DNA of 33,043 bases, from the NCBI GenBank assembly GCA_028820595.1, contig JAPPIP010000041.1:1-33043 (forward strand), in the 5' to 3' direction. Origin of the DNA: Nitrososphaerota archaeon. GTDB taxonomy: Archaea > Thermoproteota > Nitrososphaeria > Nitrososphaerales > Nitrosopumilaceae. The notes under the pieces were generated by a model that was not told where the DNA came from, searched no databases, and saw only the letters and a list, made by a program, of their open reading frames with translations. Made by a program: the position numbers and the translations under genes. This document shows, in pieces, positions 9,757-17,327 of the stretch; the stretch's first letter is position 1, and each line of letters opens with the position of its first letter.

Positions 9757-11604
9757 ATGACGCCTGCTGACACCGCTGCCGCCTCCACTGCTAACGCGCC
9801 GCAGCACTCGCCACCACCACCACCCACACCGCAGCGGCCGTTTGACATGCAGCCTTCTGCGATACCCGACAGCCCCGGGGTCTACATAATGAAGGACGTC
9901 AAGGGGCGCATAATCTACATCGGCAAGGCAAAGAGCCTGCGCAAGCGCGTAAGGTCGTACTTTGGCAACAAGACGCACGATAACTACAAGACGCAGAGGC
10001 TGGTGGAGCTGGTGGCCGGCGTGGAGTTTGTGGTAACCGACACGGAGGGCGAGGCCTTCCTGCTCGAGTCCAACATGATAAAGCGGCACCGGCCGCGCTT
10101 TAACATCGAGCTCAAGGACCAGCAGCGCTACACGTACCTGCGGATATCAGATGAAAAATACCCGCGGCTGCTGGTGTCCAGGCGGACCCGGGACGGGCGC
10201 TTTCTTGGCAAGGGGCAGACCTTTGGGCCGTTTGTGCAGGGGAGCTCCAAGATACTCACAGTCGGGGCGCTGAGAAAGGCGTTTCAGATACGCATCTGCA
10301 AGACACTCCCAAAAAAGGTCTGCCTGGAGTACCACCTTGGAAACTGCGAGGGGCCCTGCGAGTTCGAGTCGGCCCAGAAGAGGTACCAGGGTCACGTCGA
10401 CGCCCTCAGGGACGTCCTTGCGGGATCCGACCAGCTAAAGATTTTCTCTGAAAAGCTGAGGCTGCAGATGAAAGAGGCTGCCGACGCGAGGCACTTTGAG
10501 CGCGCAATAGAGATACGGGACACGCTTGTCCGCCTTGACGGGCTGAACTCGGGCCAGAAGATGGAGCGCGTGAAGAGCTCCGACGAGGAGTACTTTGGCA
10601 TCGCAGTACGCGACCACACGGCCGTGGTCATGACGTTCCGCATGATTCACGGGGTGATTCGGGACAGCGACAAGTTCGTGTTTGACGCGATGGCCGACAA
10701 CACGTTTGCCGGGTTCCTGTACCAGTATTATACGACCAGGCGCATACCGCACCACATCGTACTGAGCGAGATGCCGCAGGACGCGGAACTCTTGGAGTCC
10801 CTGCTCTCTGAGCGCGCAGGCCACGCGGTGGACATGTCGGTGCCCCAGAGGGGCAGGCGCAAGGAGATGATTGACCTGATACTAAGAAACGTAGCGATAG
10901 TGCATGAAAGCGGCGCCGGCGATTATGACGAGGCCGGCGACTCTCTTGGCGCCGTGGACGGCCGTATTGGGAGCGGCCGCTTCCCACCATCTGCAGAGTC
11001 TCCCGGACTCTTGCAGCTGCAGGGCGCGCTCGGGCTCGCGCGCATCCCGCACGTAATAGAGTGCTTTGACGTTTCAAACCACGGCGAGGCGTTTGCGGTG
11101 GGCTCGATGTCGCGGTTTGTGGGGGGCGTTCCTGACAAGTCGGGGTACCGCAGATTCAGGATAAAGACCGTGGACGGCCGTGACGACTATGCGATGATAT
11201 CTGAGATTGTCCACAGGAGGTATCGCCGCATCCTGGACGGGAGGGCGGGTAGCCGCGGCGGCAGCGGCCGCGGCGATGCTGATGACAATGATGTTGCCCC
11301 TGCCGCCGACCCCGGCACGGACAAAAAGACAGCAGAGCTTCCCGACTTGGTGGTAATTGACGGCGGCAAGGGACAGCTTGGCGCCGCGCTAAAGTCGCTT
11401 TTCAAGCTGGGGCTGCACGACCTGCCCTGCGTCTCGCTTGCAAAGGAGAACGAGGAGGTGTACGTGCCTGGGCGCAGCGACCCGGTCGTGATCCCGAGAA
11501 GCGACCGGTCACTTAAGATACTGCAGCATGCCCGGGACGAGTCGCACAGGTTCGGCGTGTCGTACAACCGCGCCCTCCAGAAAAAGATGATGCAGAACCG
11601 GTAA
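9757..11604 (+). CDS. uvrC: Excinuclease ABC subunit C (UvrC nuclease)
   Basis: 615 aa dual-incision nuclease of the UvrABC system. The N-terminal GIY-YIG domain (GVYIMKDVKG, RIIYIGKAKSLRKRVRSYFG, about residues 41-70) makes the 3' cut. A Cys-rich segment (CLEYHLGNCEGPC) and a UVR motif (about 230-260) follow. The RNase H-like endonuclease core (IECFDVSNHGEAFAVGSM, LVVIDGGKGQL, VSLAKENEEVYVPG) makes the 5' cut. The protein stops at RDESHRFGVSYNRALQKKMMQNR and so lacks the C-terminal tandem helix-hairpin-helix of bacterial UvrC. The N-terminal 30 residues are a Pro/Ala/Thr-rich extension; ATG 9847 just before the conserved part is an alternative start. TATTTGA at 9723-9729 could be a weak TATA box for 9757. 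The gap to uvrA is only 34 bp. Confidence 0.95.
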   Translation: MTPADTAAASTANAPQHSPPPPPTPQRPFDMQPSAIPDSPGVYIMKDVKGRIIYIGKAKSLRKRVRSYFGNKTHDNYKTQRLVELVAGVEFVVTDTEGEAFLLESNMIKRHRPRFNIELKDQQRYTYLRISDEKYPRLLVSRRTRDGRFLGKGQTFGPFVQGSSKILTVGALRKAFQIRICKTLPKKVCLEYHLGNCEGPCEFESAQKRYQGHVDALRDVLAGSDQLKIFSEKLRLQMKEAADARHFERAIEIRDTLVRLDGLNSGQKMERVKSSDEEYFGIAVRDHTAVVMTFRMIHGVIRDSDKFVFDAMADNTFAGFLYQYYTTRRIPHHIVLSEMPQDAELLESLLSERAGHAVDMSVPQRGRRKEMIDLILRNVAIVHESGAGDYDEAGDSLGAVDGRIGSGRFPPSAESPGLLQLQGALGLARIPHVIECFDVSNHGEAFAVGSMSRFVGGVPDKSGYRRFRIKTVDGRDDYAMISEIVHRRYRRILDGRAGSRGGSGRGDADDNDVAPAADPGTDKKTAELPDLVVIDGGKGQLGAALKSLFKLGLHDLPCVSLAKENEEVYVPGRSDPVVIPRSDRSLKILQHARDESHRFGVSYNRALQKKMMQNR

Positions 11605-11981
11605 CTGGGGTCCCGTCACCTGCCCGAGTTGGGAATTCACTTGTGGGATGGCACTCGCGCCCTGCCCCACGTCCACCTGATTCCCGTACCGTCTATCTGT
11701 CCTGCGGCGCATTGCCTGCGCCCCTGGTGGTTCCGCGGATCCTGGCCGTGCGTGCTGCGCGGCGTCCTCTGGCGGGGGACTTGGCGTCTACGGGGCCGAA
11801 TCTGACGAACCCTGTCTTTTTTATGCGTGCCTGGAACGGTGCGGGGTGCAGGAAGTGCTGCGTTTGCCGGCATGCTGCCCGCGGGTTTTTGCCTGATGCC
11901 GTACACTGGAGCATGGCTGATCTTGGCGTAAATTCCGCGTGGTTGGCATATGCACGGGCCGCGCACGGCGCGCACCGCCGG
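11605..11981. other. Gene-free intergenic stretch
   Basis: About 380 bp between uvrC and the copper-protein terminator. Open frames of about 100-120 codons exist on both strands, but all are Arg/Ala/Pro-rich, lack family-like sequence and have no convincing promoter. No tRNA T-loop or other RNA gene is recognisable. Confidence 0.5.
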
Positions 11982-12003
11982 TTAAAAAACAAAAATAAAA
12001 AAT
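11982..12003 (-). terminator. T-rich terminator of the copper-protein gene
   Basis: Directly after the TAG stop of the blue-copper gene, the transcribed strand reads T6-A-T5-G-T6. Such U-rich tracts without a needed hairpin are typical archaeal termination signals. Confidence 0.7.
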
Positions 12004-12004
12004 C

Positions 12005-13033
12005 CTAGTTTACAGTTACCGTGCCTTCCATCCATGGATGGACCATGCAAAAGTACTCGATGGTGCCTGCCTCTTCAAACGTATACTCGAAGCCGGCGCC
12101 GACCATGACCAGACTGCTGTCAAAGATGCCTGTAGGTCCGTCCGTTGCACTGCCGCTGGTTATGGTGTGCGCCGCCGTGTCGGAATTGATCCATGATACT
12201 GTGTCTCCTACGTTGATTACAACATCTGCTGGTACGAAGCATGCGTCGTCTACCTCACATCCCGGCAATGCCGTTCCTTCTGGCATGTCGACTGTGACTG
12301 TCTGGGGTCCTGCCATGGTATCCTCTTTCTCAGCTGGCTCTGCATCCTTGTCCTCTTTTGCCATGCCGTCTCCATATTCAGAGTCGCCATCCTTTTCCTT
12401 CATTGCATCCTTGTCCTCTTTTGCCATGCCGTCTCCATATTCAGAGTCGCCATCCTTTTCCTTCATTGCATCCCTTTCTTTGTCCTTCATCATTTCTGAC
12501 TTTTCCATCACACTGTAGTCGTCTGTCTCTTCGCCGTCTACAAGTATGAGATCGACTACTTCAATGCCTTCTTTTGACTTGATGAGTATCAGCTTTCCGT
12601 CATCTGCTGCGTCGATTGCTATGACCACCGAGTTGTCCTCCATGTTGACGCTGGCGTCAGTTACCATTCCTCCCTTGATGTAGTACGGGACGCAATAGCC
12701 GCTGATTCCGAGCTTGTTTTCTGGACATTCGGTCTCTTCGTCGCTTAGCTCATACGATGGCGATATGAGTATCTCGATCGTCTCTGCTCCTGCTCCAAAT
12801 TGGATGGTAAGCGCCATCTTGTCCTCCATTGTCGTCTCTTTGTCCTTGTCCATCACCTCTGGCTCCGGTTCCATCACCTCTGGCTCAGGCTCCATGACTG
12901 GTGCCGGTCTCTCAACTGGTGCCACAGGCGCAAGCGTACTGCTCTGCGTCGTCTCTCCGGCCATTGCAAAGGCCACGCCTATCGCCACAATTGCAATTGA
13001 GAATCCGATTGCTGCCTTGTCAATTGCTGCCAT
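12005..13033 (-). CDS. Membrane-anchored blue (type I) copper protein, plastocyanin/halocyanin-like
   Basis: 342 aa. Residues 6-25 form one hydrophobic helix, either signal anchor or cleaved signal, placing the rest outside the membrane. A Glu/Pro-rich stalk follows with a 7-residue repeat (PEPEVME, PEPEVMD). The middle part (about 70-170) is a beta-rich region with two Cys (CPENKLGISGYC). Then comes a highly charged Lys/Asp/Glu linker made of two exact 21-residue repeats. The C-terminal cupredoxin domain (about 245-342) has the type I copper ligands H289 (AHTITSG), C329, H332 and M335 (YFCMVHPWM). Thaumarchaea use such copper proteins in place of cytochromes for electron transfer in ammonia oxidation; that role is inferred. 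A TATA box precedes the ATG and a T-rich terminator follows, so it is a single-gene unit. Confidence 0.93.
   Translation of the reverse strand: MAAIDKAAIGFSIAIVAIGVAFAMAGETTQSSTLAPVAPVERPAPVMEPEPEVMEPEPEVMDKDKETTMEDKMALTIQFGAGAETIEILISPSYELSDEETECPENKLGISGYCVPYYIKGGMVTDASVNMEDNSVVIAIDAADDGKLILIKSKEGIEVVDLILVDGEETDDYSVMEKSEMMKDKERDAMKEKDGDSEYGDGMAKEDKDAMKEKDGDSEYGDGMAKEDKDAEPAEKEDTMAGPQTVTVDMPEGTALPGCEVDDACFVPADVVINVGDTVSWINSDTAAHTITSGSATDGPTGIFDSSLVMVGAGFEYTFEEAGTIEYFCMVHPWMEGTVTVN
12341..12473. repeat. 63-bp direct tandem repeat, two full copies, inside the copper-protein gene
   Basis: The unit starting TGCATCCTTGTCCTC at 12341 repeats from 12404 and its first bases recur at 12467. The period is 63 bp, 21 codons, and it keeps the reading frame. 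The two copies appear identical at DNA level, pointing to a recent duplication or ongoing copy-number change. Confidence 0.9.
12850..12896. repeat. 21-bp direct repeat in the Glu/Pro stalk of the copper protein
   Basis: CCATCACCTCTGGCTC occurs twice 21 bp apart, encoding PEPEVM twice, and CCAT recurs at the end. It is a small in-frame expansion like the 63-bp repeat. Confidence 0.8.
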
Positions 13034-13058
13034 AATTACCCTGTGTATCTCTTCATAC

Positions 13059-13066
13059 TAAATAAA
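13059..13066 (-). promoter_or_regulatory. TATA-like box for the copper-protein gene
   Basis: On the minus strand TTTATTTA is centred about 29 nt before the ATG at 13033, giving a leaderless or nearly leaderless transcript. Confidence 0.65.
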
Positions 13067-13250
13067 CGTTCTAAACCTGATTCCCTGGTACATGCATGAA
13101 GGCCGCGCGGCAGCTGGCAACGCGCTGTACCGCCTACCCTTGCTGTCTCCAACATGTCTGCGCTTGGGCTTGGTCCGCCTTCCTTGGCACTTGCATGCGG
13201 CGATTCTCCCCTTCTGCCTTCGTCATCCTGATGTGCACCTGCTGGCAGAA

Positions 13251-13390
13251 GGGTTGGGGGGGGGGGGGGGGGGGCGCCCCGGGGGGAGGGGGGGGGGGAA
13301 CCCCCGGGGGGGAGGCCCGGCGGCCCCCCCCCCCCGCCCCGCCCCCGCGCCCCGGCCGCGCCGCGCGCCCGCCCCCCCCCCCCCCCCACG
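13251..13390. other. Extreme G-tract / C-tract region
   Basis: A 19-base run of G (13256-13274) is followed by further G runs of 6 to 12. Then come C runs, including 12 Cs (13324-13335) and 16 Cs (13372-13387). Almost no A or T occurs for about 130 bp. The G-rich half and C-rich half can pair with each other or form G-quadruplexes. It may be a real structure-forming element or an unresolved or mis-called stretch of the assembly; the sequence alone cannot decide. No gene is called across 13034-13571; the open frames here are artefacts of the composition. Confidence 0.8.
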
Positions 13391-13546
13391 ACAGGGGAGA
13401 ACAGTGGTGACAGACGCGGGGCTGACTGCCCTGCGACGGCTCGCGCCTCTCTGCGCCATCGCCTACCTCGTAGCGGCCGTGCTTCCCCCTCCCCCCCCCG
13501 CTTGTAACCTGCGATCAGCTCTTGTCAAAAAAATAAACTGCTTTTG

Positions 13547-13556
13547 TTTACATATT
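13547..13556 (+). promoter_or_regulatory. AT-rich promoter element for the small gene at 13572
   Basis: TTTACATATT lies about 20 nt before ATG 13572 and 48 nt before ATG 13599. It is the only TATA-like stretch nearby, but its spacing fits neither start perfectly. Confidence 0.35.
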
Positions 13557-13571
13557 TTGAATGCATGCCTT

Positions 13572-13802
13572 ATGGACTCTTTTTTTACATCTGGAGTCAT
13601 GAGCGACTCTTTCTTTACGGGTGTGATGGACGAGCTGGTCCAGACTGCCGACGACGACCCCGAACTGGCCGATGGGCTCAGATGGCTTGATGACCAGGCC
13701 CAGAGACGCGGCATCTCGTTTTACGACATGGCCTTTGAGGTCTTGTACCGTCGCGAACATTCCATGTCCGATCACAGGGCGTGGCTTGACAGCCGCAACT
13801 AG
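13572..13802 (+). CDS. Small acidic protein of unknown function
   Basis: 76 aa, not recognised as a known family. The N-terminus holds an imperfect duplication: DSFFTSGVM followed by SDSFFTGVM, from two similar 27-30 bp segments. So the start could be ATG 13572 or ATG 13599, the second copy. The remaining sequence (DELVQTADDDPELADGLRWLDDQAQRRGISFYDMAFEVLYRREHS) is acidic and likely helical. It has no signal peptide or membrane segment. It has codon use like its neighbours and a promoter-like AT-rich stretch upstream, which supports a real gene. The phrase GISFYD loosely recalls GLPFYD in the small protein at 15241, but the two are otherwise not alignable by eye. Confidence 0.6.
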   Translation: MDSFFTSGVMSDSFFTGVMDELVQTADDDPELADGLRWLDDQAQRRGISFYDMAFEVLYRREHSMSDHRAWLDSRN

Positions 13803-13939
13803 GATCCCGCATACCCCGCGTATGGTGGCAGGCGCTTGGGCGTGAACCGTCTTGCATCCGGATCTGCCTGACGTATCGGCGCGCTGCCGCCTTCTGCGGA
13901 CATTGTAATTACTGCCGCAACCCTGATCTGTCGCGCCGG

Positions 13940-15103
13940 CTAGCTGCGCAGGTCGATGGTCTTGTACTCGCACCCCTCGGGGCCGCAGTACTTGCCCACG
14001 TAGACTGCCTTTGGCCTGTACAGCGCGGGCTTGGGCGCGGCCTCTGCGAACTTTTCCTCTATTATGTGGGCGGCCCATCCCACTGAGCGCGATATTGCAA
14101 ATATCGGGGTGTTGAGGTCGACGGGTATGCCGAGCATATAGTATATCGACGCGCTGTACAGATCGACGTTGGGGTAGATGTCTATGCCCTTCTTCGTCTT
14201 CATCTCGGACATGGTGGTGGTCTCCACCCCCTCTGTCATGTCAAACCACCTCTGGCCGGTCTTTGCTGCAAGCCGCCTTGACATCTCCTTTAGCACCTGG
14301 GCCCTGGGATCAAACGTCTTGTACACTGCGTGGCCCATGCCCATTATCCTCTGGCCCTCCGACAGCCTCTCCTTTATCCACGTCTCTACGTTTTCCTGCT
14401 TGTCAATCTCAAGCAGCATCTTCATCACCTCCGTGTTCGCACCCCCGTGCAGCTCGCCGCTCAGCGCCCCTATTGCGGCGCTTGAGGCCGAATACATGTG
14501 GGCCCTGGTGGAGGCGACCTGCCTTGCCGTAAAGGTCGACGCGTTGAACGTGTGGTCTGCGTGCAGTATGAGGCACGTGTCAAATATCTTCTCGACCTCG
14601 GGATCCGGCCTGCGCCCTGACATCATGTATAGGAAGTTGCCCGCGTGCGTCAGGCTGGGGTCGGGATCTATTGTCTCCTCGCCGTTTCGGAGCCGCTGCC
14701 AGCTTGAGACTATGGTCGGCACCTTTGCGACGAGGTTGATCGCCCTGTCGTAGCTTGCCTCCTTTGTGGAGAACTCCTCGTCGTAGTATCCTGCCAGGGC
14801 TGCCACGAAGGCCTGCAGCATGTCCATGGGATCCGCGTCCTTCCTCCAGTTGGACATGTTACGCTGCATCTGCCTTGGTATGCTCCGCGCGTCTGACAGC
14901 TTTGACTTGAACTCGCTGAGCTGGTGCGTGGTCGGCAGGTGGTCGTAAATCAGTATGTACGCCGTCTCCTCGAACGTGGAGTACTTGGTGAGGTCGACTA
15001 TGTCGTATCCGCGGTATATCAGCTTGCCCTTCTCGCCGTCGATGTTGGATATCCTGGTGTCCGCAACCTCTATCCCCCTCAGGCCGATATTCTTGGTCTT
15101 CAT
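13940..15103 (-). CDS. gltA: Citrate synthase
   Basis: 387 aa, the usual length for archaeal and Gram-positive-type citrate synthase. It condenses acetyl-CoA and oxaloacetate to citrate at the entry of the (probably incomplete or oxidative) TCA route that supplies 2-oxoglutarate. Catalytic residues are visible: H219 in LSGELHGGANTEV, H258 in MGMGHAVYKTFDPRA and D314 in NVDLYSASIYY. Other family strings are GLRGIEVADTRIS, KLIYRGYDI and LILHADHTFNASTFTARQVAST. It is preceded by a good TATA box on the minus strand at the leaderless distance and stands alone between two small plus-strand genes. Nothing is missing. Confidence 0.97.
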   Translation of the reverse strand: MKTKNIGLRGIEVADTRISNIDGEKGKLIYRGYDIVDLTKYSTFEETAYILIYDHLPTTHQLSEFKSKLSDARSIPRQMQRNMSNWRKDADPMDMLQAFVAALAGYYDEEFSTKEASYDRAINLVAKVPTIVSSWQRLRNGEETIDPDPSLTHAGNFLYMMSGRRPDPEVEKIFDTCLILHADHTFNASTFTARQVASTRAHMYSASSAAIGALSGELHGGANTEVMKMLLEIDKQENVETWIKERLSEGQRIMGMGHAVYKTFDPRAQVLKEMSRRLAAKTGQRWFDMTEGVETTTMSEMKTKKGIDIYPNVDLYSASIYYMLGIPVDLNTPIFAISRSVGWAAHIIEEKFAEAAPKPALYRPKAVYVGKYCGPEGCEYKTIDLRS

Positions 15104-15125
15104 GCCACACGTATGGGCCGGCGTC

Positions 15126-15133
15126 TATTTATT
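15126..15133 (-). promoter_or_regulatory. TATA-like box for gltA
   Basis: Minus-strand AATAAATA is centred about 27 nt before the gltA ATG at 15103, consistent with leaderless transcription. Confidence 0.65.
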
Positions 15134-15213
15134 CTGTTTTGGAGCGCCCCGCCCGCGGCGCGCGGCTCTGCACCGCGAGTTACGTCAACAAACTTTAGCA
15201 AATGGCCTAATAG

Positions 15214-15219
15214 TTTAAT
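15214..15219 (+). promoter_or_regulatory. TATA-like box for the small gene at 15241
   Basis: TTTAAT is centred about 25 nt before ATG 15241, which favours that start over the in-frame ATG at 15232. Confidence 0.5.
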
Positions 15220-15240
15220 CTTCTGCCATAAATGCGCATA

Positions 15241-15483
15241 ATGGAAGAATGCGACATGACCCCTGATGAGCGCAGAAGACTTCAGGAGCTCGACGACATG
15301 GTGCTGGGAGCGTCACCGGACGAGCTCCGGCGCATACAGCAAGTGGACTACCGTACGCAGGTGGACGGCCTGCCCTTTTACGACGTGTGCGTGGACTCGA
15401 CTGCCCTTGTAAGCGGCCGGTACGGGGGCAGTGACAGCTATGCCTGCCAGCGCCACGGGCGCCGGCGGTTGCATTTTGATTGA
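15241..15483 (+). CDS. Small protein of unknown function
   Basis: 80 aa, family not recognised. Residues 1-40 (MEECDMTPDERRRLQELDDM, then SPDELRRIQQVDY) look like a charged helical hairpin. The second half contains GLPFYDVCVDSTALVSGRYGG and ends in a basic tail. No membrane segment or signal peptide. It diverges from gltA with 137 bp between, each gene having its own TATA-like box, and is followed by a T-run. The promoter, terminator and codon use make a real gene likely even without a function. Confidence 0.6.
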   Translation: MEECDMTPDERRRLQELDDMVLGASPDELRRIQQVDYRTQVDGLPFYDVCVDSTALVSGRYGGSDSYACQRHGRRRLHFD

Positions 15484-15487
15484 CTTG

Positions 15488-15496
15488 TGGTTTTTT
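15488..15496 (+). terminator. T-run after the small gene
   Basis: A TGG then T6 tract lies 7-13 nt after the stop at 15483, and before the TATA box of the next gene. It is a plausible short archaeal termination signal. Confidence 0.4.
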
Positions 15497-15515
15497 CGCA
15501 CATCCTGATTCTCCA

Positions 15516-15523
15516 TTTAAATT
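15516..15523 (+). promoter_or_regulatory. TATA-like box for the DHH phosphoesterase
   Basis: ATTTAAAT is centred about 27 nt before ATG 15547 and selects that codon over the GTG at 15535. Confidence 0.6.
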
Positions 15524-15546
15524 GAGGCGCCCTTGTGCGGTTCTGT

Positions 15547-16782
15547 ATGGCCTCTGCTGCCTCCCCAAAGCCGCCTGTTGGCCGCACTCCGACGGCATCT
15601 GCGTCCGCCGGGGCGCGCGCGGCCAAAAAAAGGGTTGCCGCTGCCACAGCGGTGTCATCTGGCAAGACTACGAGGGGCTCTGCTGCAAAGGCGTCCGGAA
15701 CCGCGCGGGCCGCTGCTGCCAAAAGGACGCCCCCGGCAGGCGCCGCGAAGACTGCACCCGCAAAAACCCGCAAGGCGGGGGCGCGCGCAGCCGCGCCAAA
15801 GCGCACCCGCGTCATATGCCTCTCGCACAGGGAGGACCTGGACGGGATAAGCGCCGCCGCGCTGGTAAAGCAGGCCCACGGCGGGGAGACGGTCCTGACT
15901 GACTACCCGGGGCAGATGAAGGCCCTCGAGGAGATTGCGGCCGAACCGTCCCTCAAAAAATTGTTCATATGCGATCTCGGACTCAGCAAGAAAAACCAGG
16001 ACGAGTTTGTCGATATCGTCTCGTCGCTTCGAAAAAAGCGCGTGCCTGTCACGTACGTGGATCACCACGCGATAGATGCCGGCGCGGCGCGGCGCCTCTC
16101 GAACCTGGGTGTGCGCATGATACACAACACGAACGAGTGCGCGTCGGTGCTCGTGTACGACTCGTTCAAGTCAAAGATGTCGGACCATGCGACGTTTGTC
16201 GCCTCGTGCGCCGCCATAACGGACTATATGGAGGACAGGCCCCTGGGCTCGCGGCTGCTGCAGATGTACGACAGGCAGTTTGCGCTGATCAGCGCGACGG
16301 TAATGACATACAATATCGTCGGGCACCAAAAGGATGGCGCATACCTGCAGTCGCTGGTCGACGCGCTGGCCGACTCGAAGTTTCCGCACGAGATCCCCGG
16401 CTCCTTTGAGTTTGCGCAGTCCCAGGTCGAGCGGCTCTCTGAGATGATAGCAAAGGTAAAGGCCGGCCTCAGAAGGACCAGGAACCTTGCGCACATGGAG
16501 ATAACCGACGCGGGGGCCGGCGGCGCCGTGAACTTTGTACTGGGCCTGTCCGGCAAGGACGTGGGCGTGGCATACAAGGCAAAGAAGAACGAGGACTTTT
16601 ACTCCGTGTCCGTACGCGGCTCTCGGTCCTGCAGGGTGCACCTGGGCAAGATTGTAAACGTGCTGGCCTCCGAGCTGGGGGGTTCTGGCGGCGGCCACGA
16701 CAGGGCATGCGGCGCGCTGATCCCGCTTGCAAAGATCAAAAAGTTCGTCTCGGAGCTTAACAGGCGGATCGCGGCCGCGTGA
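15547..16782 (+). CDS. DHH/DHHA1 family phosphoesterase with basic Ala/Lys-rich N-terminus
   Basis: 411 aa. The first 86 residues are almost only Ala, Lys, Arg, Thr, Ser, Pro and Gly with repeated AAKR/AKT-like units, resembling a histone-H1-type disordered DNA-binding tail. The catalytic DHH domain follows: HREDLDG (D97, D99), LFICDLGLS, and YVDHHAID (D172-H173-H174), all Mn-binding motifs. The C-terminal DHHA1 domain ends with GGSGGGHDRACGALIP, the substrate-binding GGGH element. The superfamily includes RecJ/GAN nucleases, nanoRNases and cyclic-dinucleotide phosphodiesterases. The order and size suggest an archaeal RecJ-like or NrnA-like enzyme acting on nucleic acid or small oligonucleotides. 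The substrate is not certain. The tail would favour DNA or RNA, which is inference. Confidence 0.85.
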   Translation: MASAASPKPPVGRTPTASASAGARAAKKRVAAATAVSSGKTTRGSAAKASGTARAAAAKRTPPAGAAKTAPAKTRKAGARAAAPKRTRVICLSHREDLDGISAAALVKQAHGGETVLTDYPGQMKALEEIAAEPSLKKLFICDLGLSKKNQDEFVDIVSSLRKKRVPVTYVDHHAIDAGAARRLSNLGVRMIHNTNECASVLVYDSFKSKMSDHATFVASCAAITDYMEDRPLGSRLLQMYDRQFALISATVMTYNIVGHQKDGAYLQSLVDALADSKFPHEIPGSFEFAQSQVERLSEMIAKVKAGLRRTRNLAHMEITDAGAGGAVNFVLGLSGKDVGVAYKAKKNEDFYSVSVRGSRSCRVHLGKIVNVLASELGGSGGGHDRACGALIPLAKIKKFVSELNRRIAAA

Positions 16783-16847
16783 TGCCGCATCCCGGGCCGT
16801 CTCCGCGAGTAGTGACTTGTGCGCGGCCTTCAGCCCCCGCTGCACTG

Positions 16848-17243
16848 CTATGCCGGCCCTGCAGCGTCGCGCGCGTCGTCAAGCTTTATTGCAAATGCAA
16901 AGAGCTCGCCCTTGCCGCCGGTGAGGGACCTTGCCAGGCGGGCCATCATTCCGTACTTTTTGTCCCGCGCCCTTACCGCCGCGTCAGTCTGCCCCCCGTC
17001 CAGTATGGCGGCCCCGCCTGACGCCCACGGCCCCTTGACCCTGCCCCTTATGGTGCACGGCGCAATCCTGACCCTGCTGTTGGCCCTGAGCCGCTTTGCC
17101 TTGCCCGTCTCGGATCTCGTGACCACGATCACCAGCCCGTCCCTGACGTGAAACCAGACCGGCGTCCTTACCGGCGTGCCGTCCCTCTTGTAGGTCTCTA
17201 CCGTGATGTACTTTTGCCGCTCCATCATGGCTGCAACGTCCAT
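16848..17243 (-). CDS. PPOX-class flavin/F420-binding split-barrel protein
   Basis: 131 aa starting MDVAAMMERQKYITVETYKRDG. The single split-barrel domain shows TPVRTPVWFHVRDGLVIVVTRSETGKAKRLRANSRVRIAPCTIRGRVKG, typical of the small F420-dependent PPOX-class (Rv2061-like) proteins. The partner cofactor cannot be proven from sequence. The start is set by a TATA box 28 nt upstream of ATG 17243; the upstream in-frame extension would contain the TATA box and is rejected. It is unrelated in position to the similar fold at 3822, and the two proteins differ in length and C-terminus. The gene lies just downstream of ridA on the same strand but has its own promoter. Confidence 0.8.
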   Translation of the reverse strand: MDVAAMMERQKYITVETYKRDGTPVRTPVWFHVRDGLVIVVTRSETGKAKRLRANSRVRIAPCTIRGRVKGPWASGGAAILDGGQTDAAVRARDKKYGMMARLARSLTGGKGELFAFAIKLDDARDAAGPA

Positions 17244-17267
17244 GCTGCCTGTGTGTACACGCCGCAC

Positions 17268-17275
17268 AATAAAAA
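17268..17275 (-). promoter_or_regulatory. TATA-like box for the small split-barrel gene
   Basis: Minus-strand TTTTTATT is centred about 28 nt before ATG 17243. Confidence 0.6.
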
Positions 17276-17327
17276 GCAAGGCTGCGCGGGTCCCTGAACC
17301 GGATCCGTCGGGCCGCGCGCCTTGCGG

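Noticed and set aside
11643-12008. 121-codon plus-strand frame and about 100-codon minus-strand frames between uvrC and the copper gene
   Set aside because: Arg/Ala/Pro-rich composition typical of GC-rich shadow frames, no promoter spacing, overlap with the terminator and with each other on opposite strands.
13092-13571. Longer N-terminus for the small gene at 13572, open through the G/C tract
   Set aside because: It would encode poly-Gly and poly-Pro from homopolymer runs; the AT-rich promoter stretch at 13525-13560 lies inside it.
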